From Acidobacteriota bacterium (GTDB taxonomy: Bacteria > Acidobacteriota > Terriglobia > Acidiferrales > UBA7541): 41,182 nt of DNA. The stretch covers positions 1 through 41,182 of the forward strand of contig JABDGF010000016.1 in the NCBI GenBank assembly GCA_013286165.1. Reading direction: 5' to 3'. Below are positions 1-9,415 of the stretch, piece by piece. Under the pieces are notes generated by a model, which was not told the DNA's origin, ran no database searches, and worked only from the letters and a program-made list of their open reading frames with translations. The translations under genes were made by a program, and so were the position numbers. The stretch's first letter is position 1. Each line of letters begins with the position of its first letter.

Positions 1-289
1 AACCGAAGACGTCGCTGAAAACTTGCGTGGTGTCGCGCGTCACGTCCTGGTAATCGAGATACGAAAACATTTGGTAGTCGCCGTCGCCTTTTTGTTTGGT
101 GGCGAGGACGGTGAGCTGCTCCGGGTGCGGGACGGGAAGCGGGCGGAGCAGGATGCCGTTGATGACGCTGAAGACGGTGGTGTTGACGGCGAGGCCGAGA
201 CCGAGTGTGAGGATGGCGATGAGGGCAAAGCCCGGCGAGCGGCGCAACGAGCGCAACGCGTAACGCAAATCCTGAAGCAGGCTGTCCAT
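1..289 (-). CDS. ADOP-type ABC permease, N-terminal part (cut by window edge)
   Basis: The first 96 codons of a permease read on the minus strand from ATG at 289 and run off the window. The start has a good Shine-Dalgarno (GAGGTG, 6 nt upstream). The protein opens MDSLLQDLRYALRSLRRSPG, followed by one hydrophobic helix at about residues 20-42 (ALIAILTLGLGLAVNTTVF). This matches the openings of the complete permeases at 778 and 3377, including the motif LRxSPGF and the alternating hydrophobic/Gly helix, so it belongs to the duplicated MacB/FtsX-like orphan permeases common in Acidobacteria. It lacks the MSWRKYF prefix domain. It is divergent from the permease at 778. The rest of the gene lies outside, so intactness cannot be judged. 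Confidence 0.88.
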   Translation of the reverse strand, partial: MDSLLQDLRYALRSLRRSPGFALIAILTLGLGLAVNTTVFSVINGILLRPLPVPHPEQLTVLATKQKGDGDYQMFSYLDYQDVTRDTTQVFSDVFG

Positions 290-777
290 CGATTCACCTC
301 TCACGCGACACACTTGATACGAGTGCGCGGGCGCGGTAGTTCACTACTTGTGCGTACGGCGCGAGTGCATGCGCTGGGCCTTTTGACGTGTGCGCTAAAG
401 GCTGAGTTGCGCTGGAGTTAGAAGGTGGCGCGCGGGTGGTGCGGGGCGGCGTTGCGCGGATTTGGGATTGGGCGTGGCGATAGTGGACGCGCCTAGGCTG
501 TATATAAGGATGCGCGGCGCAGTGTTGCGGGAATGCGACGGCGCGTCCCACTAGCGGGCACGGCCTGCCAGTGCGACCGGTGCGGGTGGCACGTAAGTGG
601 CTGAGCACGCTGGGGATTGCAGTGCCGCGTTGTGGAGCGGGTCGTGCAATGCGTCGTGTGACTTAGTGTTTTGTATGTGCGATCGAAGCTTATCTTAGAG
701 AGCGGGAAGGAGCTGGCGGCCTTCCGCATTCTAAATGGTTCGGCGCTCGTTGTGGAAATTGTGCGGAGGTCTTTGGC
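290..777. other. Divergent intergenic region, no gene seen
   Basis: This 488-bp spacer separates two divergent permease genes and must contain both promoters. I see no convincing protein in any frame; the open frames here are Arg/Ser/Pro-rich and lack family features. A short perfect palindrome GTAGT-TC-ACTAC lies at 333-344 and could be an operator. A stretch near 437-460 (GGTGGTGCGGGGCGGCGTTGCGC) closely resembles one near 38361-38383, which suggests a shared intergenic repeat. No promoter box pair stands out. Confidence 0.5.
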
Positions 778-3267
778 ATGGGAACGCTCTGGCAGGATTT
801 GCGGTTTGGGTTGAGGCAGCTGCGGCTTTCGCCGGGGTTTGCGGTGGTGGGAATTTTGTCGCTGGCGCTGGGGATTGGCGCGAACACGGCGATTTTTCAA
901 CTAATCGACGCGATCCGGCTACGGTCGATGCCGGTGCAGAAACCGGAGGAGCTCGGCTCGATCAAGATTCAGCCGCGCAATTGGGCCAGCGGTAACTTCC
1001 GTAACGACTACAGCGAACTGACCTACCCAATCTGGCAGCAAATCGCCGCGAAGCAGGAAGGGTTTCAGACGTTTGCGGGATGGGCGCCGGAGCAATTCAA
1101 CCTGGCGCGTGGCGGCGAGACGAAACCGGCGCACGGAATGTGGGTCACCGGAGATTTTTTCAAATTGCTGGAGATGCAGCCGCTGGCAGGCCGGCTGATC
1201 GATGCGAATGACGACGTGCGCGATTGCAGCGAGCCCGCCGCGGTGATCAGTTACGCCTTCTGGCAGCGGAATTTCGGTGGCGATCCGGCGGCGGTGGGAA
1301 AGAGGATCACGCTGAATAATTATCCGGTGGAGATCGTCGGGATCACGCCGCGAAAGTTCACGGGCGTGATCGTGGGCGATTGGTACGACGTTGCGGTTCC
1401 CGTGTGCGCGACGCCTCGCATCGACAACACCGACGCGATGCTGGCGGGGCGGCGGATGTGGTGGATCAGTTCCATCGGGCGATTGAAACCGGGATGGACG
1501 ATCGAGCGCGCGGCGGCGCAGGCCAAAACGATTTCGCGGCCGGTGATGGACGAGACCACGCCATCTGAGTACGACGCCGAGAAGGTGAAAAAATATCAGG
1601 CCTACGTGCTGACGGCGCTGCCGATTGCGACCGGCGCGTCGGAGTTGCGCGAGTCTTCTTCGTCGGGATTGTGGATGCTAATGGGAATTTCGGCGCTGGT
1701 GCTGCTGATCGCCTGCGCGAATATCGCGAACCTGATGCTGGCGCGGGCGAGCGCCAGAGAAAGGGAGCTTGCAGTGCGGCTTGCGCTGGGTGCTTCACGG
1801 CCGCGGCTGATCCGGCAACTGCTTTCTGAAAGCTTCATGCTGGCCCTGAGCGGTGCGGTGCTCGGTGCGGCACTGGCCGCGATGCTGAGCACGTCGTTGA
1901 TCGAGTTTCTTTCCACCGAGAGCAACCAACTTTTCGTGGATTTGAGCCTCGACTGGAAGGTGCTTGGGTTCACGACGGCGCTGGCGTTTCTGACGACGCT
2001 GCTCTTTGGTTTAGTGCCGGCGCTGAAGGCGACGAACACGGCGCCGGGCGAAGCGTTAAAGTCAGGCGGCCGCGGGATGACGGCATCGCGCGAGAAATTC
2101 GGGCTGCGGCGGATTTTGGTGGTTTCGCAGGTGGCGCTGTCGCTGGTGCTGCTGGTGGCGGCGCTGCTTTTTGTACGCAGCCTCCGGAACCTCTACGCGC
2201 GCGACGCGGGATTCGAACCGGGTGGTGTGCTGATTGCGAACGTGGACTTCACGCGGCTGAAGATCCCGGATCAGCAAATCGGAGCGTTCGAGATGCGGGT
2301 ACTCGAGCAAGCGCAGTCGATGCCGGGCGTAACGTCTATCGCGGCATCGACGGAGACTCCGCTGAGCGGATCATATTCGAACGACATCGTGCTCGGCGCG
2401 AACGGCGAGAGTCTTTCGCCAGCCACGCAGAACTGGGTAAGTCCCGGCTATTTCCATGCGATGGAAACGCCGATGCTTTCGGGGCGGGATTTCGGCGCAG
2501 AGGACACGGCGACATCGCCCACGGTGGCGATCGTGAATCAGGCGTTCGTCGATAAATACTTCGGCGGGCACGACGCAGTGGGAAAAACATTCCGGATGCA
2601 GCAGCCGAAGGGCGCGCCCATTCCGGTGTTTCAAGTGGTGGGCGTGGTGAAGAATTCCATCTACAACGACATTCACGCTGAACTGCCGCCGACGGCATAC
2701 TTTCCGATCGCACAGCCGATGCAGCCGAACACGTGGATGTCGCTGGTGGTGAGATCGCCGGAGCACGTGAATGCGGTGGAGAGCGCGGTGAAGGATGCGG
2801 TGGCGCGCGTAAATCCGGAGATCGATATCGAGTTCCACATTTTTAGCGCGCAAGTGGATTCGGCGCTGAAACCCGATCAGCTGATGGCGACTCTGACTGG
2901 ATTTTTCGGCGGACTGGCCGCGGTGCTGGCGATCATAGGATTGTACGGCGTGATTTCGTACATGGTGGCGCAGCGGCGGAATGAAATCGGCGTGCGGATG
3001 GCGATGGGAGCGCAGCGCGCGGATGTATTACGGATGGTGATGCGCGACGCGGCGGCGATGATCGGCATCGGGCTGGTTGTCGGTGCGGTGCTGGCGGTGA
3101 TTTCGGCGAAGTGGGCGGCGTCCATGCTGTTTGGGTTGAAGCCGCGCGATCCCATTACGTATGTGGTGTGCGCGGTGGCCTTGGCGTGTGTGGCGGCGGT
3201 GGCGAGTTTGATTCCGGCGCGGCGGGCGGCGCGGCTGGATCCGTGGACGGCGCTCAGGGATGAGTAG
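778..3267 (+). CDS. ADOP-type duplicated ABC permease (829 aa)
   Basis: Inner-membrane permease made of two MacB-periplasmic-core plus FtsX-like halves. Helix 1 is at about residues 20-42; a three-helix FtsX block spans about 295-425 and carries RERELAVRLALGASRPRLI. A helix near 450 (VSQVALSLVLLVAALLFV) opens the second half, and three C-terminal helices (about 705-820) carry RRNEIGVRMAMGAQRADVL. It ends in the family-typical P-A-R-R-A-A-R-L-D-P-W-T-A-L-R. The ATG has GGAGG 8 nt upstream. MacB-like permeases normally work with an ATPase, but none is encoded here, hence 'orphan'. Substrate is unknown; related MacB/LolCDE systems act in mechanotransmission, efflux or lipoprotein release. It has no N-terminal prefix domain. 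The next gene is a same-length paralogue 109 bp downstream. Confidence 0.95.
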   Translation: MGTLWQDLRFGLRQLRLSPGFAVVGILSLALGIGANTAIFQLIDAIRLRSMPVQKPEELGSIKIQPRNWASGNFRNDYSELTYPIWQQIAAKQEGFQTFAGWAPEQFNLARGGETKPAHGMWVTGDFFKLLEMQPLAGRLIDANDDVRDCSEPAAVISYAFWQRNFGGDPAAVGKRITLNNYPVEIVGITPRKFTGVIVGDWYDVAVPVCATPRIDNTDAMLAGRRMWWISSIGRLKPGWTIERAAAQAKTISRPVMDETTPSEYDAEKVKKYQAYVLTALPIATGASELRESSSSGLWMLMGISALVLLIACANIANLMLARASARERELAVRLALGASRPRLIRQLLSESFMLALSGAVLGAALAAMLSTSLIEFLSTESNQLFVDLSLDWKVLGFTTALAFLTTLLFGLVPALKATNTAPGEALKSGGRGMTASREKFGLRRILVVSQVALSLVLLVAALLFVRSLRNLYARDAGFEPGGVLIANVDFTRLKIPDQQIGAFEMRVLEQAQSMPGVTSIAASTETPLSGSYSNDIVLGANGESLSPATQNWVSPGYFHAMETPMLSGRDFGAEDTATSPTVAIVNQAFVDKYFGGHDAVGKTFRMQQPKGAPIPVFQVVGVVKNSIYNDIHAELPPTAYFPIAQPMQPNTWMSLVVRSPEHVNAVESAVKDAVARVNPEIDIEFHIFSAQVDSALKPDQLMATLTGFFGGLAAVLAIIGLYGVISYMVAQRRNEIGVRMAMGAQRADVLRMVMRDAAAMIGIGLVVGAVLAVISAKWAASMLFGLKPRDPITYVVCAVALACVAAVASLIPARRAARLDPWTALRDE

Positions 3268-3271
3268 AATG

Positions 3272-3330
3272 GTGTTGAAGTTGTGCCGCGCACCCCTTTG
3301 AGGGGAAAAGGGCGCGGCACCCGGAAAAGC
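3272..3330. repeat. Intergenic palindromic repeat, copy A
   Basis: Between two permease genes lies a hairpin with arms GTGCCGCG (3283-3290) and CGCGGCAC (3313-3320), an inner CCCTTT/AAAGGG pairing, and conserved flanks GTGTTGAAG and CCGGAAAAG. Related copies are at 9245-9302 and 12174-12230, also just after permease genes. It could be a REP-like element or a transcription attenuator. Confidence 0.8.
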
Positions 3331-3376
3331 AACGGCACCGAGAAAATTCTGTGGGGAGTGTTTCGGAGGAATACGG

Positions 3377-5866
3377 ATGCGATCGTTCTGGCAGGATTTG
3401 CGATTTGGGATGCGGCAGCTGCGGCTTTCGCCGGGGTTCACGCTTGTTGGAATTTTGTCGCTGGCGCTGGGGATTGGGGCGAACACGGCGATCTTCCAGT
3501 TGATCGACGCGATCCGGCTGCGCACGATTCCGGTGAGCGATCCTTCGACGCTTGCGACGGTGCGCATTGCGGACCGCAACTGGGGCTCGGGAAGTTTCTA
3601 CGGTCCGTATTCCGAACTGACCTATCCGCTGTGGCAGCAGATCGCGCAGCGCCAGACGAGTTTTTCGCACGCCGCGGCCTGGGGCAACGACACATTCAAT
3701 CTGGCGAACGGCGGCGAGACGCATTACGCGCGCGGATTGTGGGTGAGCGGCGACTTCTTCGAGACGCTGGATCTCAAGCCGTTTCTTGGGCGATTCATTC
3801 AATCGAGCGACGACACGCCCGGATGCGGGCAGACCGGCGTAGTGCTCAGCTATCCCTTCTGGCAGCAGAATTACGGCGGAGATCCTGCGACGGTAGGGAA
3901 GAAGATCACGCTCGATGGATATCCCGTTGAAGTAATCGGAGTTGCGGGGCCGCGTTTTACGGGCGTTACGGTGGGCGAATCGTTCGATGTAGCCGTTCCG
4001 CTTTGCGCCGAGGCTTCGATCCATTCTCACGATCGTACAAAGGATCGCCGCGCTTGGTGGATCGCCTCTGTGGCGCGGCTGAAACCCGGCGTATCGATTG
4101 CGCAAGCTGATGCGCAGATGAAAGCGATCACGCAGGCCACACTCGAAGAAACCGTGCCGCCGACGTACGACGCCGACGGCGTGAAGAAATACATGGAGTA
4201 CAAGCTCGGCGCGTTCACCGCGGCGACGGGATTTTCGGATATTCGCAAGGGCGCGGAAACCGGTTTGTGGTTGCTGATGGGAATTTCGGCGCTGGTGCTG
4301 CTGATTGCGTGCGCGAATATCGCGAACCTGATGCTGGCGCGCGCGAGTTCGCGTGAACGCGAGATTGCGGTGCGGCTCGCGCTGGGCGCTTCGCGGCCGC
4401 GGCTAATCCGGCAGCTGCTGTCTGAAAGTTTGCTGCTGGCCGCGGGAGGGGCGCTGCTGGGATCGTTCATTGCTTGGTCTTTGAGCGCGTGGTTGATCGC
4501 ATTTCTTTCGACGGAGCGGAACCGGATCATCGTGGATCTAAGTCTCGACTGGCGCGTGCTGGGATTCACGACGGCGCTGGCGTTTTTGACGACGCTGATT
4601 TTTGGTTTGATTCCGGCGCTGCGTGCGACGAGCGCGCCGCCGGGAGACGCGTTGAAATCAGGCGCGCGCGGGATGACCGCATCGCGCGAAAAATTCGGAT
4701 TGCGGCGCGTGCTGGTTGTGTCGCAGGTCGCGCTGTCGCTGGTGCTGCTGGTAGGAGCACTGCTTTTCGTGCGCAGCTTGCGGAATCTTTACCAGCTCGA
4801 CGCGGGATTCCAGCAGGACGGAATTCTGGTGGCGCAGCTGGATTTCGAGCGGCTGAAGACTCCGCCTGAGGGCATCTGGGACTACAAGCGCGGGCTGATC
4901 GAACGCGCGCGCGCGACTCCGGGCTTTGAATCGGTGGCGGGCGCGATGACGACGCCGCTCTCCGGCTGGACGTCGAACGACTCGCTGCTCGGGCCACACG
5001 ACGAAAAACTCGATTCGACGATGATCAATCGCGTGTCGGACGGCTACTTTCAGACGTTTGGCACGACGCTGCTCGAGGGCCGCGACTTCAATTCAGGAGA
5101 TACGCTCACGTCTCCGAAAGTGGCGATCGTGAACCAGGCATTCGTGAAGAAATTTCTGCAGGGCGACGGTGTCGGCCAGACGTTTCGTATCGCGGTGGAA
5201 AAGGGCGAAGAGGTGCCGGTCTACCAGATCGTCGGGGTGGTGAAAAATGCGTTGTACCAGAATATTCACGAGGATTTTCAGCCGACGGCGTATTTTCCGA
5301 TGGCGCAGGAGCGGCTGAAAGATCAGGGGCACGAATTCTCGTTAGTGGTGCGTTCGCGCGAGCCGATGGGCGCGATGATCAATTCGGTGAAGGCGATGTC
5401 GGCGTCGGCGAATCCGGAGATCGACATCGACTTCCACATCTTTAAGACGCAGATCAAGGATACGCTGCTGCAGGACGAGTTGATGGCGACACTGACGGGA
5501 TTTTTTGGATTGCTCGCGGGGCTACTCGCGGTGATCGGTCTCTACGGCGTGATTTCGTACATGGTGGCGCAGCGGCGCAACGAGATCGGCGTGCGGATGG
5601 CAATGGGCGCGCAGCGCGGCGACGTGCTGCGAATGGTGATTCGCGATGCGGTGGTGATGGTGGGGATTGGAATCGTGGTGGGCGTGGTGCTGGCTGTATT
5701 TGCATCGAAGTCGGCGGCGTCGCTGCTGTACGGGCTGAAGTCTTACGATCCGTTCACGTATGTGGCGTGCATCGTCGGGCTGGTGATTGTGGCGGCGCTG
5801 GCGAGTTTTGTGCCGGCGCGGCGTGCGGCGTCGCTGGATCCGTGGACAGCGCTTCGGGATGAGTAG
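3377..5866 (+). CDS. ADOP-type duplicated ABC permease (829 aa), tandem paralogue
   Basis: Same length and architecture as the gene at 778: helix 1 at residues 20-42, first FtsX block with REREIAVRLALGASRPRLI (about 328), midpoint helix, second FtsX block with RRNEIGVRMAMGAQRGDVL (about 733), and the same C-terminal ending. Long stretches such as LMGISALVLLIACANIAN are identical between the two proteins, so a local tandem duplication is the simplest origin. The periplasmic parts (about 60-280 and 480-690) differ more, which would fit different partners or ligands. ATG follows GGAGG with 7-nt spacing. No ATPase gene is adjacent. An orphan permease role is inferred from family and context; the substrate is unknown. 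Confidence 0.95.
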   Translation: MRSFWQDLRFGMRQLRLSPGFTLVGILSLALGIGANTAIFQLIDAIRLRTIPVSDPSTLATVRIADRNWGSGSFYGPYSELTYPLWQQIAQRQTSFSHAAAWGNDTFNLANGGETHYARGLWVSGDFFETLDLKPFLGRFIQSSDDTPGCGQTGVVLSYPFWQQNYGGDPATVGKKITLDGYPVEVIGVAGPRFTGVTVGESFDVAVPLCAEASIHSHDRTKDRRAWWIASVARLKPGVSIAQADAQMKAITQATLEETVPPTYDADGVKKYMEYKLGAFTAATGFSDIRKGAETGLWLLMGISALVLLIACANIANLMLARASSREREIAVRLALGASRPRLIRQLLSESLLLAAGGALLGSFIAWSLSAWLIAFLSTERNRIIVDLSLDWRVLGFTTALAFLTTLIFGLIPALRATSAPPGDALKSGARGMTASREKFGLRRVLVVSQVALSLVLLVGALLFVRSLRNLYQLDAGFQQDGILVAQLDFERLKTPPEGIWDYKRGLIERARATPGFESVAGAMTTPLSGWTSNDSLLGPHDEKLDSTMINRVSDGYFQTFGTTLLEGRDFNSGDTLTSPKVAIVNQAFVKKFLQGDGVGQTFRIAVEKGEEVPVYQIVGVVKNALYQNIHEDFQPTAYFPMAQERLKDQGHEFSLVVRSREPMGAMINSVKAMSASANPEIDIDFHIFKTQIKDTLLQDELMATLTGFFGLLAGLLAVIGLYGVISYMVAQRRNEIGVRMAMGAQRGDVLRMVIRDAVVMVGIGIVVGVVLAVFASKSAASLLYGLKSYDPFTYVACIVGLVIVAALASFVPARRAASLDPWTALRDE

Positions 5867-5961
5867 AGCTTCCATAGACAGTCTTCTGAGGCACGGAACT
5901 TCTAGATAAAAACTGGTATGGATGGCGGTGAAGCCGGGTCGGACGCATTTTGTTCTTGCGG

Positions 5962-5972
5962 TAGATAATCTA
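5962..5972. promoter_or_regulatory. Short palindrome upstream of padR-like gene
   Basis: TAGAT-A-ATCTA is a perfect 11-bp palindrome 60 nt before the PadR-family start, in an otherwise GC-rich spacer, and contains a GATAAT -10-like hexamer. PadR-family proteins commonly autoregulate through AT-rich palindromes, so it may be an operator. No matching -35 box is visible; this is weak evidence. Confidence 0.3.
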
Positions 5973-6031
5973 GTGGAGTAGAACTTCGATGGATGCTGTC
6001 GATCGTGAAATTGATTTGAGGGGAATGGTGA

Positions 6032-6385
6032 ATGCCGAGGAAGGCTGCGCCGCCGCTCGAGGCGGACTTGCTGCAGGGGACGCTGGACCTGCTGATTTTG
6101 CAGACGCTGGTGATGGGCGCCGCGCACGGGCACACGATCGCGCACGCGATCGAGCGACGGTCGGATGAAGTGCTGCAGGTCGAGCACGGCTCGTTGTATC
6201 CGGCGCTGCACAGGCTCGAGGATCGCGGGTGGATCGCGTCTTTTTGGGGGACGAGCGAGAACAATCGCAAGGCGCGCTACTACCGGCTGACGCAGGCGGG
6301 GAAGAAACAACTGACGCATCAGACGAGCCGGTGGGAGCAGCTGGTGCGCGCGGTGAATCGCGTGCTGGGGCCGGCGACGGATTAA
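6032..6385 (+). CDS. PadR-family transcriptional regulator (117 aa)
   Basis: Winged-helix DNA-binding regulator of the PadR type. Visible family features are the opening [14 protein letters not shown] (residues about 13-26), the HG-x-x-I segment (about 32-37), the wing-helix stretch [19 protein letters not shown] (about 50-68) and the [14 protein letters not shown] wing (about 81-94). The short C-terminal helix (to residue 117) is typical of the acidobacterial subgroup found next to ADOP permeases. The start ATG has GAGGGG 8 nt upstream. It lies 13 bp before the next permease gene, so the two are probably one transcript. It presumably represses its own operon in response to an unknown signal. 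Confidence 0.95.
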   Translation: MPRKAAPPLEADLLQGTLDLLILQTLVMGAAHGHTIAHAIERRSDEVLQVEHGSLYPALHRLEDRGWIASFWGTSENNRKARYYRLTQAGKKQLTHQTSRWEQLVRAVNRVLGPATD

Positions 6386-6398
6386 CCGGGAGACGCGG

Positions 6399-9233
6399 AT
6401 GAGCTGGCGGAAATATTTTCGGCGAGACGGGCGGGACGCGGAGCTGGCGGCGGAGATGGAGTCGCATCTCGCGCATGAGGTGGATGAGTTCGTGGCGCGA
6501 GGGATGACGCGCGAAGAGGCGCAGCACGCGGCGCACCGGAAATTGGGCAGCGTGCGGCGCGTGCGCGAAGACGTTTACGAAATGAATTCGCTCGGATTCA
6601 TCGAGACGCTGTGGCAGGACGTGCGGTACGCGGTGCGGATGCTGCGCAAATCGCCGGGCTACGCGGCGGTGGCGATTTTCACGCTCGCGTTGGGGATCGG
6701 AGCGAATACGGCGGTGTTCAGCGTGATCAATACGGTGCTGCTGCGGACGTCGCCAGTGCGCGACCCGGCGAATCTTTTTCTGGTGAGCTGGGAAGCGAAC
6801 AAAGCGCCGGACATGGAATGGCAAAGCAGCTACGGCGACTGTGCGGGAGGGAGGTCGAGCCCGAATCCTTCAGACTGCACGTTTCCGCGAGGCACGTACG
6901 AAGGCCTGCGAGACGATTCGAAAGTCTTCTCAAGCGTGGCGGCGTTCGCGGGTCCATCGGAACTGCAAATGAGCGGCAACGGCGCTGCGAGCGTGGTGCG
7001 GGCGATTACGGTGTCCGGGGAGTATTTCGCGACCCTGGGCGTGAATCCTGTGATTGGACGGACGCTCACGCGCGAAGACGATCGGCCGGACCCTTCGAAC
7101 GTGGTGTTGAGCTACGCGTTTTGGCAGAGCAATTTCGGCGGCGATCCCGGAGTGCTGGGGCGGACGATCGCGCTGAATGGCGCGGCGTTTCGCATCGTGG
7201 GCGTGGCGGAGCAGAAATTCACGAATCTCTCGCCCGGAAAAACGCAGGATCTGTGGCTGACGATCGCGGCTTCGAAAACGATGGGCATCAAGTGGGCGAA
7301 GCGCAGCGACGGCATTTCGAATTGGTGGCTGGTGATCGTGGCGCGGCTGGCGCCAGGCGTGACGCGCGCGCAGGCCGAGTCTGAAGCGAGCGTGATTTTT
7401 GGCAATCAGCTCCTGCACGGAGAAAAGCCGTTAGCAAAGGCCGAAGACAATGCGCGCATCGTCTTGACGCCGGTGCAATCGGGGCTCACCGGGCGGCGGC
7501 GAATGTATTCGACGCGGTTGTACGTGCTGATGTGCGCCGTGGGCCTTATTTTGCTGATCGCGTGCGCGAACGTGGCAGGCCTTTTGCTGGCGCGCTCCGC
7601 CGCGCGGCGAAAGGAGATCGCGCTGCGGCTGGCGCTGGGCGCGCGACGGACGCGCATCGTGCGGCAACTTCTCACGGAGAGCTTGTTGCTTTCGTTCATC
7701 GGCGGCGTGGTGGGAATTGCGTTTGCGTTTTGGGGAGTGAAGACGATTACGGCATTGCTCGGCGGAGGGTCGGCGGAGGACTTTGCGTTCGCGGTGACGC
7801 CGGACTGGCGCGTCCTGGTGTTCACGCTCGGCGCGTCCACACTCACGGGAATATTTTTTGGCCTCGCTCCCGCCCTGCGGACGACGCGCCTCGATTTGAC
7901 GTCGTCGTTGAAAGAAAATGCGCCAGTAAACGCAATTTCCGGCGAAGGCGCGTGGTGGCAGCGATTACAGACGGGAAACGTGCTGGTGGTGGCGCAGGTG
8001 GCGCTGTGCGTGGTGGTGATGATCGGCGCGGGCCTGCTGGTTCGGACTGTGAACAATCTGCGGCGCATCGACCCGGGATTCGATACGAAGAACGTGCTGC
8101 TGTTTGACGTGGACCCGACACGCACCGGAATGAAGGACGAGCAAGCCGCGAGTCTCTACAACCATCTGCGCGAGAAATTGGCGGCGCTGCCGGGCGTTGC
8201 GTCGGCGACGTATTCCTCCGGCGAACTGATGAGCGGCGGGCAGTGGCGCGAAGCTGTACGCGCCGAAGGCTCGGCGAGTGAGAAGGCCGAAAACGTTGAC
8301 GTGCTCTCCATCGGACCGGACTTCTTGCACGCGGCGCGGATTCCCCTGCTTGCCGGAAGGGAATTTACTTCCGAGGATTTTGAGCGGGCGTCAACGAAAT
8401 ACAACGAGCAATTGAAACTCGCACAGGAAATGGATAGCGGGAAGACGGTTGACGAGAACGCGCAGCTGACGATCGTGCCGGTGCTGGTGAATCGCGCGTT
8501 CGCGGCGAAATATCTGGCAGGGAAGGAGCCGATTGGCAGAGCGCTCACGCGCGGCGGGTACTCCGGCGCGACGAACGGCCGCAACAACGAGCCGCCGTCG
8601 CGGGAGTACGAAATTGTGGGAGTGGTGGCGGATACGAAGTACGGAACGCTGCGCGATGCGATCGCGCCGCTGCTGATTGTGCCAAACGTCACCGGCGGCG
8701 TGGAATTTCAACTACGCACGGCGAGCGATCCAGAGGCGCTCGTGCCTGTGGTACGTGAGGTGGTGAAAAAAGCCGACGCGGAACTGCCGGTAACCGCCGT
8801 TCGCACACTTACTCAGCAAATCGACCACTTGATGGAGGCGGAGCTCTTTCTTGCGCGGCTCGTGAGTATTGCGGCAGGGCTGGCGCTGCTGCTTTCGTGC
8901 GTCGGCCTGTATGGGCTGCTTTCGTATGAAGTGGCGCGGCGCACGCGCGAGATCGGTGTACGGATGGCGTTGGGCGCGAAGCGCGGGGATGTGATGCGGA
9001 TGGTGTTGGGGCACGGCGTGCGGCTCGCGTTGATCGGTGTGGCAAGCGGTGCGGCCGTGGCAGCGAGCGTTACGCGCTTCTTGCAGAGCTTTCTGTACGA
9101 GTTAAAAGCGAACGACCCGGTCACGTTCGCGGCAATCGGCCTGCTGATTTTGTGCGTGAGCGTGGCGGCGAGTTATGTGCCGACGCGGCGGGCGACACGC
9201 GTGGATCCGATGGTGGCGCTGCGGTACGAGTGA
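6399..9233 (+). CDS. ADOP-type permease with N-terminal prefix domain (944 aa)
   Basis: Large permease co-transcribed with the PadR-family gene. Residues 1-65 form a charged cytoplasmic prefix (MSWRKYFRRDGRDAEL, then a helical AEMESHLAHEVDEFVARGM region) that the permeases at 778 and 3377 lack. Then come helix 1 (about 85-107), a first periplasmic core, an FtsX block with RRKEIALRLALGARRTRIV (about 402), a midpoint helix, a second periplasmic core and an FtsX block with RTREIGVRMALGAKRGDVM (about 848). The end is TRRATRVDPMVALRYE. The start is preceded by GGGAG. No ATPase is encoded nearby. The prefix may link the permease to a cytoplasmic partner; that is inference. Confidence 0.95.
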   Translation: MSWRKYFRRDGRDAELAAEMESHLAHEVDEFVARGMTREEAQHAAHRKLGSVRRVREDVYEMNSLGFIETLWQDVRYAVRMLRKSPGYAAVAIFTLALGIGANTAVFSVINTVLLRTSPVRDPANLFLVSWEANKAPDMEWQSSYGDCAGGRSSPNPSDCTFPRGTYEGLRDDSKVFSSVAAFAGPSELQMSGNGAASVVRAITVSGEYFATLGVNPVIGRTLTREDDRPDPSNVVLSYAFWQSNFGGDPGVLGRTIALNGAAFRIVGVAEQKFTNLSPGKTQDLWLTIAASKTMGIKWAKRSDGISNWWLVIVARLAPGVTRAQAESEASVIFGNQLLHGEKPLAKAEDNARIVLTPVQSGLTGRRRMYSTRLYVLMCAVGLILLIACANVAGLLLARSAARRKEIALRLALGARRTRIVRQLLTESLLLSFIGGVVGIAFAFWGVKTITALLGGGSAEDFAFAVTPDWRVLVFTLGASTLTGIFFGLAPALRTTRLDLTSSLKENAPVNAISGEGAWWQRLQTGNVLVVAQVALCVVVMIGAGLLVRTVNNLRRIDPGFDTKNVLLFDVDPTRTGMKDEQAASLYNHLREKLAALPGVASATYSSGELMSGGQWREAVRAEGSASEKAENVDVLSIGPDFLHAARIPLLAGREFTSEDFERASTKYNEQLKLAQEMDSGKTVDENAQLTIVPVLVNRAFAAKYLAGKEPIGRALTRGGYSGATNGRNNEPPSREYEIVGVVADTKYGTLRDAIAPLLIVPNVTGGVEFQLRTASDPEALVPVVREVVKKADAELPVTAVRTLTQQIDHLMEAELFLARLVSIAAGLALLLSCVGLYGLLSYEVARRTREIGVRMALGAKRGDVMRMVLGHGVRLALIGVASGAAVAASVTRFLQSFLYELKANDPVTFAAIGLLILCVSVAASYVPTRRATRVDPMVALRYE

Positions 9234-9244
9234 GAGTTTTGCGC

Positions 9245-9302
9245 GTGTTGAAGCTGTGCTGCGCACCCTTTTGTGAAGCAAAGGATGCGGCACGCGGAAA
9301 GG
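9245..9302. repeat. Intergenic palindromic repeat, copy B
   Basis: Starts 12 bp after the permease stop with GTGTTGAAG, then arms GTGCTGCGCACCCTTTT and AAAGGATGCGGCAC around a short loop, then GCGGAAAGG. It matches copies A and C in order and flanks. Confidence 0.8.
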
Positions 9303-9371
9303 CGATGTGTGCTGCGGCTAGGCGCGGAGATGTTCGAGGCGTTTGCGGGGTGTGGGCTGCGGTGGAGGCAG

Positions 9372-9395
9372 AGCGGTAGCTGCGCTCCCGCAGTC
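9372..9395. repeat. Single copy of the arm later seen as a 33-bp inverted repeat
   Basis: AGCGGTAGCTGCGCTCCCGC followed by AGTC closely matches the arm at 12299-12322 (AGCGGTAGCTCCGCTCCCGC...). Here only one arm is seen. It follows repeat copy B at a distance similar to that seen at the 12 kb locus, so the two loci appear to share a composite element. Confidence 0.65.
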
Positions 9396-9415
9396 CGAGA
9401 GGGGCGGAGGGTTCG

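Noticed and set aside
23-421. 132-codon plus-strand frame
   Set aside because: Opposite the partial permease; the minus-strand frame has a Shine-Dalgarno and clear permease sequence.
3254-4105. 283-codon minus-strand frame overlapping two permeases
   Set aside because: Arg/His-rich composition and full overlap with the permease at 3377, which has a Shine-Dalgarno and family motifs.
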